Shown: one piece after another, positions 43,828-53,348 of the stretch
Layout: the number at the start of each line of letters is the position of its first letter
Position numbering within the stretch: position 1 is the stretch's first letter
NCBI GenBank assembly: GCA_028282745.1
Contig: JANQHJ010000114.1
Span: 1 to 64,000, forward strand
Direction: 5' to 3'
Length of the DNA stretch: 64,000 bases
Origin: Sedimentisphaerales bacterium
Lineage (GTDB): Bacteria > Planctomycetota > Phycisphaerae > Sedimentisphaerales > Anaerobacaceae
Notes under the pieces: generated by a model
Database searches by the model: none
The model's input: the letters and a program-made list of their open reading frames with translations, nothing else
What the model was told of the DNA's origin: nothing
Position numbers and translations under genes: made by a program

Positions 43828-45620
43828 TCGCCGGTATCGAGGATGCTCATGAAGGCTTCCTGTGGTATCTGAACGGAGCCGATGTTCTTCATTCTCTTTT
43901 TACCTTCTTTTTGTTTCTTTAGAACCTTCATCTTTCGAGTAATGTCACCGCCGTACAGCTTTGAGGTGACGTCCTTGCGGTAGGCTTTGATGGTCTCGCG
44001 GGCGATGATCTTGCCACCGATAGCGGCTTGCAGCGGAATCTCGAACTGATGACGAGGGATGGATTTCCTTAGCTTGCTGATGAGCTTTCTGCCTCGAACG
44101 GCGGCGGTACTGCGATGGACGATGATCGAGAGGGCATCTACAACTATTTTGTTGACGAGAACGTCCATTTTGACAAGATCGCTTTTCTCGAAACCCATGA
44201 ACTCGTAATCCATAGTAGCGTAGCCGCGGCTCATACCCTTTAGCACGTCGTAGAAGTCGTAAACTATCTCGGCAAGCGGGGCCTTGTATTCGAGCATGAC
44301 GCGGGTCTGGCTGATGTACTCGGTTTTAATGAGCTTACACCTTCTGCCTTCCGCGAGTTTCATAATATTGCCGATCGAGTCAGAGCCGGTGATTATCTCC
44401 AGGCGGACGTAAGGCTCACGCAGCTCTTCTATCTTTGTAATATCCGGCAGGTCACTGGGCGAGTCTATCTTTTTGACTTTGCCGTCTTTTGTCATGACTT
44501 CATAGCTGACGGTAGGCGCTGTCTGTACAACGTCGATATCATATTCGCGCTCGAGCCGTTCCTGTATGATCTCCATGTGCAGCAGGCCCAGGAATCCGCA
44601 TCGAAATCCGAATCCAAGGGCTGGTGAGTTATGAGCGGAGAAGCTAAAACTGGCGTCGTTCGGCGCTAATTTCTCAAAAGCGCCGCGCAGGCGGGGATAA
44701 TCGGTGTTATTGCCCGGATAGAAATCAGAGAATACCATCTGCATCGGTTTTTTATAGCCTGCCAGCGGAGTATCAGCTGGGTCGTTAAAATCGGTAATAG
44801 TATCGCCGATAGTAACGTCGGCAATGTCTTTAATATTAGCTATAATGTACCCCACCTCACCGCAGCCAAGCTCATCAACGGCTGTCATTGCTGGGGTGAA
44901 TTTGCCGAGTTCGGTAATCAGGTAGGTTTTTTCAGTACCCATAAAACGAATTTTATGACGAAGCTTGAGCGAGCCGGAGAATACCCTGACATAGCAGATC
45001 ACGCCGCGGTAGTCATCGCAGTGGCTATCGAAGATAAGCGCAGCAGATTTATCGCCGCTTTTATCTTTTGGCGGAGGTAGAAGCATTACGATGGCTTCGA
45101 GCAGCTCTGAGACACCAATACCTGTTTTAGCACTTATCTTAAAGCATTCACTTGGACGAAGACCTATAGCATGTTCAATCTCCTCACTGGCGGCGTCGGC
45201 TTGGGCGGCGGGTAAGTCGATCTTATTTATGACACCGATAAGCTCTACATCATTCTCGATAGCCAGATGAGAATTCGCTACCGTCTGGGCTTCGACTCCC
45301 TGAGTCGCGTCAACGACTAATAGTGCTCCTTCACAAGCGGCTAACGCTCTGGATACCTCGTAATGAAAATCGACATGGCCGGGTGTGTCGATGAGGTTTA
45401 GCATGTATGTTTTTTGGTCGTGGGTATAGTTCAGGGTAACAGCTGAGGCTTTTATAGTGATGCCACGTTCGCGTTCCAGTTCCATATTATCGAGTAGTTG
45501 GTCCTTCTTCTCACGGTCGGATATGGCGCCGGTGAGCTCTAGTATGCGGTCGGCGAGCGTGCTCTTACCGTGATCGATATGAGCTATTATCGAAAAATTT
45601 CTTATGTGCTCTAAGGCCAT
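43824..45620 (-). CDS. lepA: Elongation factor 4 (LepA)
   Basis: 598 aa from the ATG at 45620 (MALEHIRNF), with GGAGA 6 bases upstream; the frame extends further 5' without a ribosome site. It has the G1 motif AHIDHGKST (13-21), the DTPGH G3 region, NKID G4, EF-G-like domains and the LepA-specific C-terminal tail (KKQKEGKKRMKNIGSV). It is a ribosome-bound GTPase that aids elongation. It ends against hemW, and a short gap separates it from a small membrane gene upstream. Confidence 0.95.
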   Translation of the reverse strand: MALEHIRNFSIIAHIDHGKSTLADRILELTGAISDREKKDQLLDNMELERERGITIKASAVTLNYTHDQKTYMLNLIDTPGHVDFHYEVSRALAACEGALLVVDATQGVEAQTVANSHLAIENDVELIGVINKIDLPAAQADAASEEIEHAIGLRPSECFKISAKTGIGVSELLEAIVMLLPPPKDKSGDKSAALIFDSHCDDYRGVICYVRVFSGSLKLRHKIRFMGTEKTYLITELGKFTPAMTAVDELGCGEVGYIIANIKDIADVTIGDTITDFNDPADTPLAGYKKPMQMVFSDFYPGNNTDYPRLRGAFEKLAPNDASFSFSAHNSPALGFGFRCGFLGLLHMEIIQERLEREYDIDVVQTAPTVSYEVMTKDGKVKKIDSPSDLPDITKIEELREPYVRLEIITGSDSIGNIMKLAEGRRCKLIKTEYISQTRVMLEYKAPLAEIVYDFYDVLKGMSRGYATMDYEFMGFEKSDLVKMDVLVNKIVVDALSIIVHRSTAAVRGRKLISKLRKSIPRHQFEIPLQAAIGGKIIARETIKAYRKDVTSKLYGGDITRKMKVLKKQKEGKKRMKNIGSVQIPQEAFMSILDTGD

Positions 45621-45834
45621 CATTTCTCCAGTTGGTACCAAAACCAGCATTGTAACATCTCCTTGCGGCAAATACAACCAAGGGCTTGATGTTAGATGTT
45701 CGATATATGATCGATGCCTCGTCTCTAAGAGTAACAAGAGCAAGGATTTCAAGGATAGGCAGGGAATTTAGGAGCGAAAAAGTAAAAGCGAAAAGCACAA
45801 AACTATAGCTTAAAATTTAGAATTACGGATGTGA

Positions 45835-46032
45835 TTAAGCTTTTTGGATATTTTCTGAATGTGCTTTGTTTTTCTTCTTTTCCTTTAAGGCTATAATGTT
45901 AATTATGGGACAAACAATCAATGAACCAAAGAAGAGCCAGTCCCAAAGGTGCATTGTTCCGGTCAATGTTGAAATAGTATATAGTGCTATTGCTATCCAA
46001 ATACAGTTTAATATTAGAGCTGGAATTCTCAT
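45835..46032 (-). CDS. Small membrane protein, 65 aa
   Basis: Two hydrophobic helices (about 3-23 and 32-49) and a Lys-rich C-terminal tail. AAAGGA lies 8 bases before the ATG, supporting translation. No family recognised. It is about 200 bases upstream of lepA on the same strand. Confidence 0.55.
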   Translation of the reverse strand: MRIPALILNCIWIAIALYTISTLTGTMHLWDWLFFGSLIVCPIINIIALKEKKKNKAHSENIQKA

Positions 46033-46116
46033 TGATTAGATCCTTTTCCGCATAAAAAATCACATTATGTTTTCCACTTTATTATGTCTATGATCCAGAT
46101 TAAAGGTAAGGAGGAA

Positions 46117-46180
46117 AATAAGAATTACGAATAACGAGTAGCGATTGACGAATTACGAATAGATATATTACAATAAAAGC
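46117..46180. repeat. Short-period repeat sequence upstream of mfd
   Basis: ATTACGAAT-type units recur: GAATTACGAATAACGAGTAG and GACGAATTACGAATAGATA. Such interspersed 'ATTACGAAT' arrays occur in intergenic DNA of many bacteria and may represent a simple repeat family. They lie just before the mfd GTG start, and no ribosome site is visible there. Confidence 0.5.
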
Positions 46181-49100
46181 GTGAATCTGGGGCGGGACAA
46201 GGTGGTAAGTGAAATAGTCGCTCGACTTGACGCCGCTGGCAGCGGGGGGGTGGTAAAAGTCGAAGGGACGTGGGGCTCTTTTGCGCCTTTGTTGGTTCAG
46301 CATATATCAAAACAGCTCGCTAGACCAATCCTATATATCCGTCCGCATATCGATGACGCAGATAAGGCAGTTGATGATCTTATAACGTTCGGGGCTGGGG
46401 ATGTTCAGCAGTTAGGAGCGTGGGAGGGCGAGGAAGATATAGCTGATGCGACGGATGAGATTCGGGCCGATAGGGCCCGAATCGTGAATCGTGTTTCGTG
46501 TTTAGTGAATCAGAATCCGAGCGTTGGTGGAAATCTCATAGTACCGTGTTCGGTGCAGGCGTTGTGTCAGCCGGTGCCTAGTGCGGCAAAGTTAGCGGAG
46601 GATTCTATCGCTCTGGCGGTTGGTCAGGAAGCGGGGCAGGATAAATTAGTGCAGTGGCTGGTGGATAATCAGTTCGAGCGGGTGGGCAAAGTAGATATGC
46701 CGGGTCAGTTTGCTCAGAGGGGCGGGATAGTAGATATATTTGCGCCGCTTATCGAGGGTGCGGAAGGTTCGCAAATGGCAGTGCGTGTAGAGTTCTTCGG
46801 CGATGAGGTTGAGAGTATTCGCCGTATCGATTTAGATAGTCAGCGAAGCAGTGGGAAAATAAAAGAGCTTAGAATAATATCTCCGGTGGCAGGTGGGCAG
46901 GGCGCGGAGCTATTCCTTAACGTATTGCCGGATGAGACACTGGTAGTGATGCATGAGCCGAACGATGTTCAGGAGGTTGCGACGGTTTATCTTGAACGGG
47001 TTGAAAACTCTAAGCGTATGTTCGAGTGGAGAAAGATATATAAGGCGATGCAGCGATTTACCAAGCTGGAGATAAGCAGATTTGCGGGGCAATCTAAGGA
47101 TGAATATCTGCGGGTAGATGTGAAAAGTGTGCAGCAGTATCAAGCGAGCGGGACAACGGCGTGGAGCGGACATAAGGAGTCGCTGGAGGAATTGATACAG
47201 AAGGCACGCGGGGGGAAGAATGTATATCTTTACTGCGAGGCGGCTGCGGAGATTGGGCGAGTTACGGAGATCATCGAGCAGAGCGGCAAGAGTATGCCGA
47301 AGAGGCTCAACCTTGTTAAGGGGTTTATCAATCAGGGATTTGTGGTCGAGTCGCTTGATACGATAGTTATAAGTCATCATGAATTGTTCGGGCAATTCGC
47401 TGTGCGGAGGAGACAGCGGCCTATCCGGGCCAGTGCGCCGGTGGATACTTTGGAAGATTTGCAGCCGGGCGACTATGTAGTACATGCTTCGTATGGAGTG
47501 GGTAAGTTTCAGGGCGTGACGGTTATCGAGGATAAGAAGGGGGCGAGCGAGTTTTTGACCATTGAATATGCCGACAAAGTGACAGTGCAGGTTTCGGTTG
47601 AGAATATATATCTTGTCCAAAAATATATCGGTACTAGTCCGAAGCGGCCTGGGCTTAGTAAAGTGGGCTCGAAGAAGTGGCTGAGGCAGAAGAAAAAGGT
47701 CGAGGATTCGGTTAAGGATCTGGCGGTGGAGTTGCTGGAGGTTCAGGCAAGGCGACAGGCTGCAGGCGGGATAGAATATGGTGAGGATTCAAATTGGCAA
47801 AGGGAATTCGAGGAATCTTTTGCCTATCAGGAAACAGCCGATCAGAGCACAGCGATCGAGCAGATAAAAAGAGATATGTGCCAGGGCGTGGCGATGGATA
47901 GGTTGTTGTGTGGGGATGTCGGATACGGCAAGACAGAGGTTGCTATGCGGGCTGCGTTCAAAGCTGTGGAGAACGGTAAGCAGGTTGCGGTTTTGGTGCC
48001 GACGACAGTTTTGTGCGTTCAGCATGGTCGGACATTTACAGAGCGGTTCGCGGATTTTCCGGTAAGGATTGAAGTGCTTAACAGATTCCGCACGGCTAAA
48101 GAAGCAAAGCGGATAGTAGCTGACGCACAAAGCGGTAAAATAGATATCGTGATAGGGACGCATCGGCTGGTTAGTAAAGATGTCGGATTTAAGGATCTGG
48201 GGCTGTTGATAATCGACGAGGAGCAGCGGTTTGGGGTAGCGCATAAGGAGAAGCTCAAAAAACTTCGAGTTGATGTTGACATTCTTACGATGACAGCTAC
48301 ACCGATACCGAGGACGCTGCACATGTCGCTGTTGGGTTTGCGTGATATCAGCTCGCTTGGTACGCCGCCATTGGACAGGCGGGCAGTTGTAACGAGCGTA
48401 GCGAATTATCATCCCGACCTTGTAAAGCGGGCGGTGTATCGAGAGATGAACCGGCAGGGACAGGTTTTCTTTTTGCATAATCGAGTCAAGAGTATCGAGA
48501 AGCGGATGTGGGAACTGCGGAAGCTTTTCAAAGATGAAGATATAAAATTCGATATTGCGCACGGCCAGATGAGCAAACGCGAGCTTGAAAACGCGATGAT
48601 AGATTTTGTCACAGGTAAGACGCATGTTTTGGTATGTACGACGATAATTGAATCCGGGCTTGATATTCCAAATGCCAATACAATATTCATAGACGATGCC
48701 GACCGGTTTGGGTTGGCGGAGCTTCATCAACTTCGCGGCAGGGTAGGAAGATATAAGCATCGAGCGTATGCTTATATGCTGCTGCCTCGGAACAGGTCTA
48801 TAACGCCGGTTGCAGGACGGAGGTTAAAAGCGATAGAGGAGTATTCGCATCTTGGAGCCGGATTTCGGATAGCTCTTCGTGATCTGGAGATACGTGGGGC
48901 GGGAAATATTCTCGGAGCAGAGCAAAGTGGGCATATCCAGATGGTAGGGTACCAGATGTATTGCTCACTGTTGACACAAGCTGTGAAGAAATTGAAAGGT
49001 CAGCCGGTCAAGGAGATAGCTTCGGCAATGATCGACCTGGGCTATCCGAGTTACATACCGAAGAATTATATACCGCTGGATCGAGCGAGGATGGAAGTTT

Positions 49101-49441
49101 ATCGCAAGATAGCTGTAGCAAGAACTAATGAGCAATTGAAGGAACTGGCAGCGGAGTTGGATGATGTTTATGGTGAAGTACCAGAAGAAGTAAAAGTGCT
49201 TTTAGAGATGGCAGAGCTTCGTGTGGCCGCGAGTAAACATGTGATAAAAAGCATTGTTGTAAGTGGTAATAATCTTGTGTTTTCATTTAAGAAAGATGCC
49301 AAGGTTGAGAAAGCAAAGCTTTTTGCTGATACCAAGGGTAAGGTCGATGAAGTTAAGCCGGGCGTAGTGTATCTACGACTGAGTAGTAGCTATTTTGAGC
49401 AGACTACTTTGATGATGGTGCTAAGAAATATACTGTTATAA
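46181..49441 (+). CDS. mfd: Transcription-repair coupling factor
   Basis: A 1086-aa Mfd. It has a UvrB-homology N-terminus (about 1-330), an RNA polymerase interaction domain (LQPGDYVVHASYGVGKF, about 428-444), a translocase with Walker A GDVGYGKTE near 580, DEEQRFGV and TATPIPRTL, a TRG motif LEIRGAGNILGAEQSGHI, and a C-terminal UvrA-masking domain. The start is a GTG at 46181; no clear ribosome site is seen, and an alternative start further upstream is closed. It ends 6 bases from the convergent small membrane gene. Confidence 0.95.
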   Translation: MNLGRDKVVSEIVARLDAAGSGGVVKVEGTWGSFAPLLVQHISKQLARPILYIRPHIDDADKAVDDLITFGAGDVQQLGAWEGEEDIADATDEIRADRARIVNRVSCLVNQNPSVGGNLIVPCSVQALCQPVPSAAKLAEDSIALAVGQEAGQDKLVQWLVDNQFERVGKVDMPGQFAQRGGIVDIFAPLIEGAEGSQMAVRVEFFGDEVESIRRIDLDSQRSSGKIKELRIISPVAGGQGAELFLNVLPDETLVVMHEPNDVQEVATVYLERVENSKRMFEWRKIYKAMQRFTKLEISRFAGQSKDEYLRVDVKSVQQYQASGTTAWSGHKESLEELIQKARGGKNVYLYCEAAAEIGRVTEIIEQSGKSMPKRLNLVKGFINQGFVVESLDTIVISHHELFGQFAVRRRQRPIRASAPVDTLEDLQPGDYVVHASYGVGKFQGVTVIEDKKGASEFLTIEYADKVTVQVSVENIYLVQKYIGTSPKRPGLSKVGSKKWLRQKKKVEDSVKDLAVELLEVQARRQAAGGIEYGEDSNWQREFEESFAYQETADQSTAIEQIKRDMCQGVAMDRLLCGDVGYGKTEVAMRAAFKAVENGKQVAVLVPTTVLCVQHGRTFTERFADFPVRIEVLNRFRTAKEAKRIVADAQSGKIDIVIGTHRLVSKDVGFKDLGLLIIDEEQRFGVAHKEKLKKLRVDVDILTMTATPIPRTLHMSLLGLRDISSLGTPPLDRRAVVTSVANYHPDLVKRAVYREMNRQGQVFFLHNRVKSIEKRMWELRKLFKDEDIKFDIAHGQMSKRELENAMIDFVTGKTHVLVCTTIIESGLDIPNANTIFIDDADRFGLAELHQLRGRVGRYKHRAYAYMLLPRNRSITPVAGRRLKAIEEYSHLGAGFRIALRDLEIRGAGNILGAEQSGHIQMVGYQMYCSLLTQAVKKLKGQPVKEIASAMIDLGYPSYIPKNYIPLDRARMEVYRKIAVARTNEQLKELAAELDDVYGEVPEEVKVLLEMAELRVAASKHVIKSIVVSGNNLVFSFKKDAKVEKAKLFADTKGKVDEVKPGVVYLRLSSSYFEQTTLMMVLRNILL

Positions 49442-49447
49442 GCAGAT

Positions 49448-49696
49448 TTAAGTTGTAGCAAGTTGTGCGACAATAATCAGGACAATTGAGGCTGCTATGA
49501 GAAAAGCAACGATCGAGATGAAGAGAAGGCCGGTATCTTTTATAAAATGCTTAGCTGTGATTTTGGGCACTTTTATAGCTTTATAAATAACAGCGATAGA
49601 AGCTGCTAAAGGAAGTGCCCACAGCAGCGATTGAGGATTCATCTTGATTTCCTCTGGTGCGGTGAAAGAGGCTAGGATATTTAATAAGCTAAGCAT
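49448..49696 (-). CDS. Small membrane protein, 82 aa
   Basis: Two hydrophobic helices (about 22-40 and 55-80). Its ATG overlaps the stop of the 146-aa gene (TAATG), so translation is probably coupled. No family recognised. It is the third gene of a three-gene coupled set with the PpiD-like protein, perhaps part of one membrane unit. Confidence 0.7.
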   Translation of the reverse strand: MLSLLNILASFTAPEEIKMNPQSLLWALPLAASIAVIYKAIKVPKITAKHFIKDTGLLFISIVAFLIAASIVLIIVAQLATT

Positions 49697-50136
49697 TATT
49701 GGTTATCCTCCTTTTCAGCGCATTTTACATGAGCCAGATAGGCACAGTTCAGGATGCAGAGCAAATTAAGCAGGCCTGATATACTTGTGTATAGCTGTCC
49801 AATCTCGGCGGGTTTGCCATAAACGGGATAAGAGCCTGCTGCTGTGGCGTTGCTGATAAAAAGTATCAAGGGGGAATTTAATATCTGTGCGAGGAACCAT
49901 GGATTCGTTGTTCCGAGCAGTCCCGGCGTATCAGAATGAGCGTCAATAACGCCAATCGATCCCGCATAGATACCGATAAGGAAAGTAATCAGGATCGTAA
50001 CAAAGACTATTGCTGCACGTTTTTTTTCGTTGATGATCCAGAAGCCTGCACCTGGAACTATCCAGCCTGCTGCTGTTACCAGCGGCAGAAGTATTAGCTG
50101 CGCCTTACCGGAAAATTTATCTATAATATTTAGCAT
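49696..50136 (-). CDS. Membrane protein, DUF6677-like
   Basis: 146 aa with about four hydrophobic segments. The stretch VTAAGWIVPGAGFWIINEKKRAAI looks like the planctomycete DUF6677 family, but I cannot confirm this without a search. Its ATG overlaps the stop of the PpiD-like gene, and its stop overlaps the next start (TAATG both times). Role unknown. Confidence 0.7.
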   Translation of the reverse strand: MLNIIDKFSGKAQLILLPLVTAAGWIVPGAGFWIINEKKRAAIVFVTILITFLIGIYAGSIGVIDAHSDTPGLLGTTNPWFLAQILNSPLILFISNATAAGSYPVYGKPAEIGQLYTSISGLLNLLCILNCAYLAHVKCAEKEDNQ

Positions 50137-52364
50137 TATTTATCCTGTGATTCATTAGTATCTGCTGGAACATTAGGATCTTTCTCTTTATCTTCGTCTT
50201 TTTGTATATATCTGAAGTTTGTTCGTTTGATAATGTTTTCAGGATTCAGTAGTACTGCAGAGAGGCTTTGATGCTGTTTTTCAGCCGTCCAAAAAGAAAC
50301 TTGTGCTTTTTCCCGAAGGTATCTGTTCTGATCTATACGGTTGATCGACATTTCCTTGACGCAGAAAACCTCCATAGTCGGTTTCATTTCAATGATAAAT
50401 GGCAACTCTTTGGGTTGGTTGGAATCATTCGGTATATTACTAAACAAAGAGTTCACAATTTCGATCCGGTTTAACTGTGCAATTTCGGCAAATTTCATAC
50501 CGGGATCGATCATGTCCTGGGTGTTTTTAATGTTTGCAAGATGCCTATTAGTATTATTCAATCTCGAATAGTCAACAAAATCGAAGTTGTTCGGTTCATT
50601 TGGCTCATTCGGCGGGTATTGTTTATTAAATTGATCGATTGCAAGCTCCCATTGCTGATCTTTTGCTATTTTGAGGAATTCCTCAGCCCTTTTTTTGGCT
50701 GTATTAATTGCTGATAGTTTTCTCAGGTCTTTAATAACCAGGTCTTTTACTTTAAAAGTTTCGTCTTCAGGCTTCTGTTCATCCAAAACAAGCCCTTTTT
50801 TGCTGACGGTCATTTCGATGTTCTTCGGTACCAGAGATTTTTTTGTTTCTACTACTCTTATCAATGCGATAATCTTGCGGTTGTTAAGTGGTCCGGCATT
50901 TTCGAAGAGCTTTATATTTTCAGACAAAGGTTTTTGTAGTGTATTTTCGCCAAGTTCTCTAGCAGTGAAAAGCAGCTCAGAAATGCTGGAGGGCAACTTT
51001 GCTGAAGAGGCTGGCCTTAAGAACAGGTCGTAAAGGTAATCGGATTTTTGGATATCCATCATGTCCAGCAGTCCTGTTTTTCCCGAATATACAGGCAATG
51101 CAAATTTTCTGGAAATCTCGCCGGCAATTGCTGAGTAATCGGTTGCGACAGCCCTTAATTGAGTGGAATTAGCGTCCCTGTCCAGCTCACTAAAAGGTTT
51201 TTCTGTGAGCAGTTTAGCTTCACTAATAATAGACTGAGCTTTTTCATTAAGTCTTTGATTTTTAAGTTCAGTTGAAATTTGCTTGGCAACTTGGCCGAAA
51301 GTTAGAGTGTACTCCTCCAGCAAGGAATTTGGATCGTTAGGGTCTATAGGTCTTTGGCTTCTGAACATTTCAGTGTTGGCCTGATAAAACCTTTCTTTTT
51401 CCTGTTGTGTAACAGGCGGAATTATTTTTTCAACGTCTTCGAATTTGAGGATAATATATTCGAAGCTAACCATATCATTGAGCTTATATCCAAAGCCATA
51501 TTGATTGTCTTTCGATAATTCGCCAGGTAAATAATTTTTATATTTTTGGAAATGATCGATAATTTGTTTTTCAGAGGGTTCAGGCTGTTTATCCAAGAAA
51601 AGCCGAGCACTAAATGGCACATATTTTATAGACATCGGCTGATACTCGTAGCTTATGGTTTTTGTCAACTGTGGTATTGTCAGGGGTTCCTGTTGACATA
51701 TTTTTCGGGAATATTGAATGATCGACAACAGAGTGGAATATGCAGATTGAATCGACTCCTCAGTGAATCCTCCCTGGATCAGGCGGTTTATTATATCTGG
51801 ATAACTTGCTCCTCCGAAAAGAAAAGGCAGTACTTGTTGCAATTCCATCAAGGCGATATCGTTTGTAATAAAGATTCCTGAATTTTGCGCTTCTTTTTTT
51901 AACAGTGCCCAATATATTTTATTTTGGTGTTGTTTCTGGTAAAGGCTTAAAATATCTCTGTCGGTGATCTGTAGCTGTTGTTCCATGACCAAACGCTTGA
52001 TCTCATTTACCATTTGCGGTGTAGGTGTGTTATCCGAGAACAAAAGCTCATGGAGCATTAGTCCTTTTACGCCGTGTACATAAGATTCGACTCGATTTGT
52101 ATATTGGTTACGTTTACTTGCTGTTTTTAACAATTGGTCAGCTCTTATTGCCTGTAGTATATTAAGTTCCTGTTCAGCTTCAAAGAAGTCTTTCAATGTG
52201 ATCTCTTTGTCTTTGCTATAAAGAGCTACCGCTTTTGAAGGATTGGCACTGTTTTTGAAGAAATACTGGAAGGATTGACCTCCGATAAAAGCTATCATGA
52301 TAGCAACAACGAAGATGGCCATAATTTTTCTGTTATTTTTGCGAAACCATTTTGTTAAGCTCAT
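50136..52364 (-). CDS. PpiD/SurA-like periplasmic fold helper
   Basis: 742 aa. One N-terminal membrane helix (about 12-32) anchors a large periplasmic part. The N-terminal segment after the anchor (ASKAVALYSKDKEITLKDF and helices that follow) resembles the SurA-N chaperone fold of PpiD. I see no clear parvulin active-site motif, so peptidyl-prolyl isomerase activity is doubtful. The C-terminus is Asp/Asn/Pro-rich (NEPNEPN, KEKDPNVPADT). It lacks a visible strong ribosome site and faces the divergent 52579 gene. Confidence 0.7.
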   Translation of the reverse strand: MSLTKWFRKNNRKIMAIFVVAIMIAFIGGQSFQYFFKNSANPSKAVALYSKDKEITLKDFFEAEQELNILQAIRADQLLKTASKRNQYTNRVESYVHGVKGLMLHELLFSDNTPTPQMVNEIKRLVMEQQLQITDRDILSLYQKQHQNKIYWALLKKEAQNSGIFITNDIALMELQQVLPFLFGGASYPDIINRLIQGGFTEESIQSAYSTLLSIIQYSRKICQQEPLTIPQLTKTISYEYQPMSIKYVPFSARLFLDKQPEPSEKQIIDHFQKYKNYLPGELSKDNQYGFGYKLNDMVSFEYIILKFEDVEKIIPPVTQQEKERFYQANTEMFRSQRPIDPNDPNSLLEEYTLTFGQVAKQISTELKNQRLNEKAQSIISEAKLLTEKPFSELDRDANSTQLRAVATDYSAIAGEISRKFALPVYSGKTGLLDMMDIQKSDYLYDLFLRPASSAKLPSSISELLFTARELGENTLQKPLSENIKLFENAGPLNNRKIIALIRVVETKKSLVPKNIEMTVSKKGLVLDEQKPEDETFKVKDLVIKDLRKLSAINTAKKRAEEFLKIAKDQQWELAIDQFNKQYPPNEPNEPNNFDFVDYSRLNNTNRHLANIKNTQDMIDPGMKFAEIAQLNRIEIVNSLFSNIPNDSNQPKELPFIIEMKPTMEVFCVKEMSINRIDQNRYLREKAQVSFWTAEKQHQSLSAVLLNPENIIKRTNFRYIQKDEDKEKDPNVPADTNESQDK

Positions 52365-52578
52365 TTAATTACTCCAAGTCAAATTTTTTACTGAATTTAT
52401 GAAACCCCACAATATAGGCTCAAGATGGTATTTTTGCAAGTAAATAGTGCCCGGTAAAACCGGTGATTGCCAGGCAAAAAGACAAAATTCTTGCACTGTG
52501 CGGTGGTATGGGGATAATAGTATCAGGATTTTGTTAAAGTACGGATTTTGGGCAATAAGATATTCGGGAGGCATAAAA

Positions 52579-53346
52579 ATGAGCGCCGAACATGAAAATG
52601 ACAGAGACCTTGTAAATACAACGGATTGCCTGGAGGCTGTGAGTGTATTTAGGTCGTGGAAAAACTTGTTTTTTGTTCTGATCGTTTTATGTCTTTTGGT
52701 ATTGCAGCTGTGTTTCTGGACACTGCACGTGGATTTGCTTAGCGACAAAGGCGAAGAATCTACAATGGTAGTGCTGGAAGACAGCAACTCAGTCAGGCAA
52801 ATAACACCTATAGAGACAGATCCAGATGCCCCCGAAATCGCCGAGACAGCCAGGCAGGTTACGGCAGATGCCAATATTCCGGTCGATCCCAATGCGGTTG
52901 TCGCCGGCGAAAAGCCGAAACTTAATTTAAGAGAAGTCCTGGAAGTAGTTCATATCTTGTGGACGATTAGAACAGTGAGCTTTTTAGCGATACTTCTGGC
53001 GATAATGTATTGTCTGACGATACTTTTCGCGTTCAAGATATCACTGGTCGGCAGACTCGGCGGGATCAACCATATTGCCAGGGCATTAGTTCTTTCCGGG
53101 ATATTTTTAGTTTTAATATTACCTTGGCAGGAAGTGCTTGGCTGGTTTACGGCAGGGGCGATTTATGCTCCTGGTGATCTGATCGAGGCGATAGGAAAAT
53201 ATGAGTCGTCCAAAGTGTTGGGGCAGGCCTTTTATTATGTCAGGTTTACCGGTTATCAGATGCTGGTGCTGGCAGTTCTTTTCTTTGCTCAGCTTCGAAC
53301 TCGTAAGTGGTCAGGGGCGACACTTCGCAGGCTCGAAATAGTATAA
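52579..53346 (+). CDS. Membrane protein of unknown function
   Basis: 255 aa from the ATG at 52579, with GGGAGG 7 bases upstream; an upstream frame exists but lacks such a site. About four membrane helices (30-50, 135-155, 175-195 and 225-240) and an acidic loop between the first and second. No family recognised. It is divergent from the PpiD-like gene and its stop nearly abuts the next gene's stop (convergent, gap of 2 bases). Confidence 0.75.
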   Translation: MSAEHENDRDLVNTTDCLEAVSVFRSWKNLFFVLIVLCLLVLQLCFWTLHVDLLSDKGEESTMVVLEDSNSVRQITPIETDPDAPEIAETARQVTADANIPVDPNAVVAGEKPKLNLREVLEVVHILWTIRTVSFLAILLAIMYCLTILFAFKISLVGRLGGINHIARALVLSGIFLVLILPWQEVLGWFTAGAIYAPGDLIEAIGKYESSKVLGQAFYYVRFTGYQMLVLAVLFFAQLRTRKWSGATLRRLEIV

Positions 53347-53348
53347 AT

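Noticed and set aside
46451-46530. Repeat insertion inside mfd (CGAATCGTGAATCGTGTTTCG)
   Set aside because: The encoded segment RARIVNRVSCLV aligns with the normal N-terminal helix of Mfd proteins, so the resemblance to intergenic repeats is probably chance.
46910-47620. 236-aa ORF on the minus strand opposite mfd
   Set aside because: Antisense shadow; no motif, no ribosome site.
47789-48760. 323-aa ORF on the minus strand opposite mfd
   Set aside because: It is the antisense of the Mfd helicase motifs, with a composition typical of shadow frames.
52365-52892. 175-aa minus-strand ORF between the PpiD-like and membrane genes
   Set aside because: It overlaps the start of the better supported plus-strand membrane gene (GGGAGG site, four membrane helices); low-complexity Ser-rich translation.
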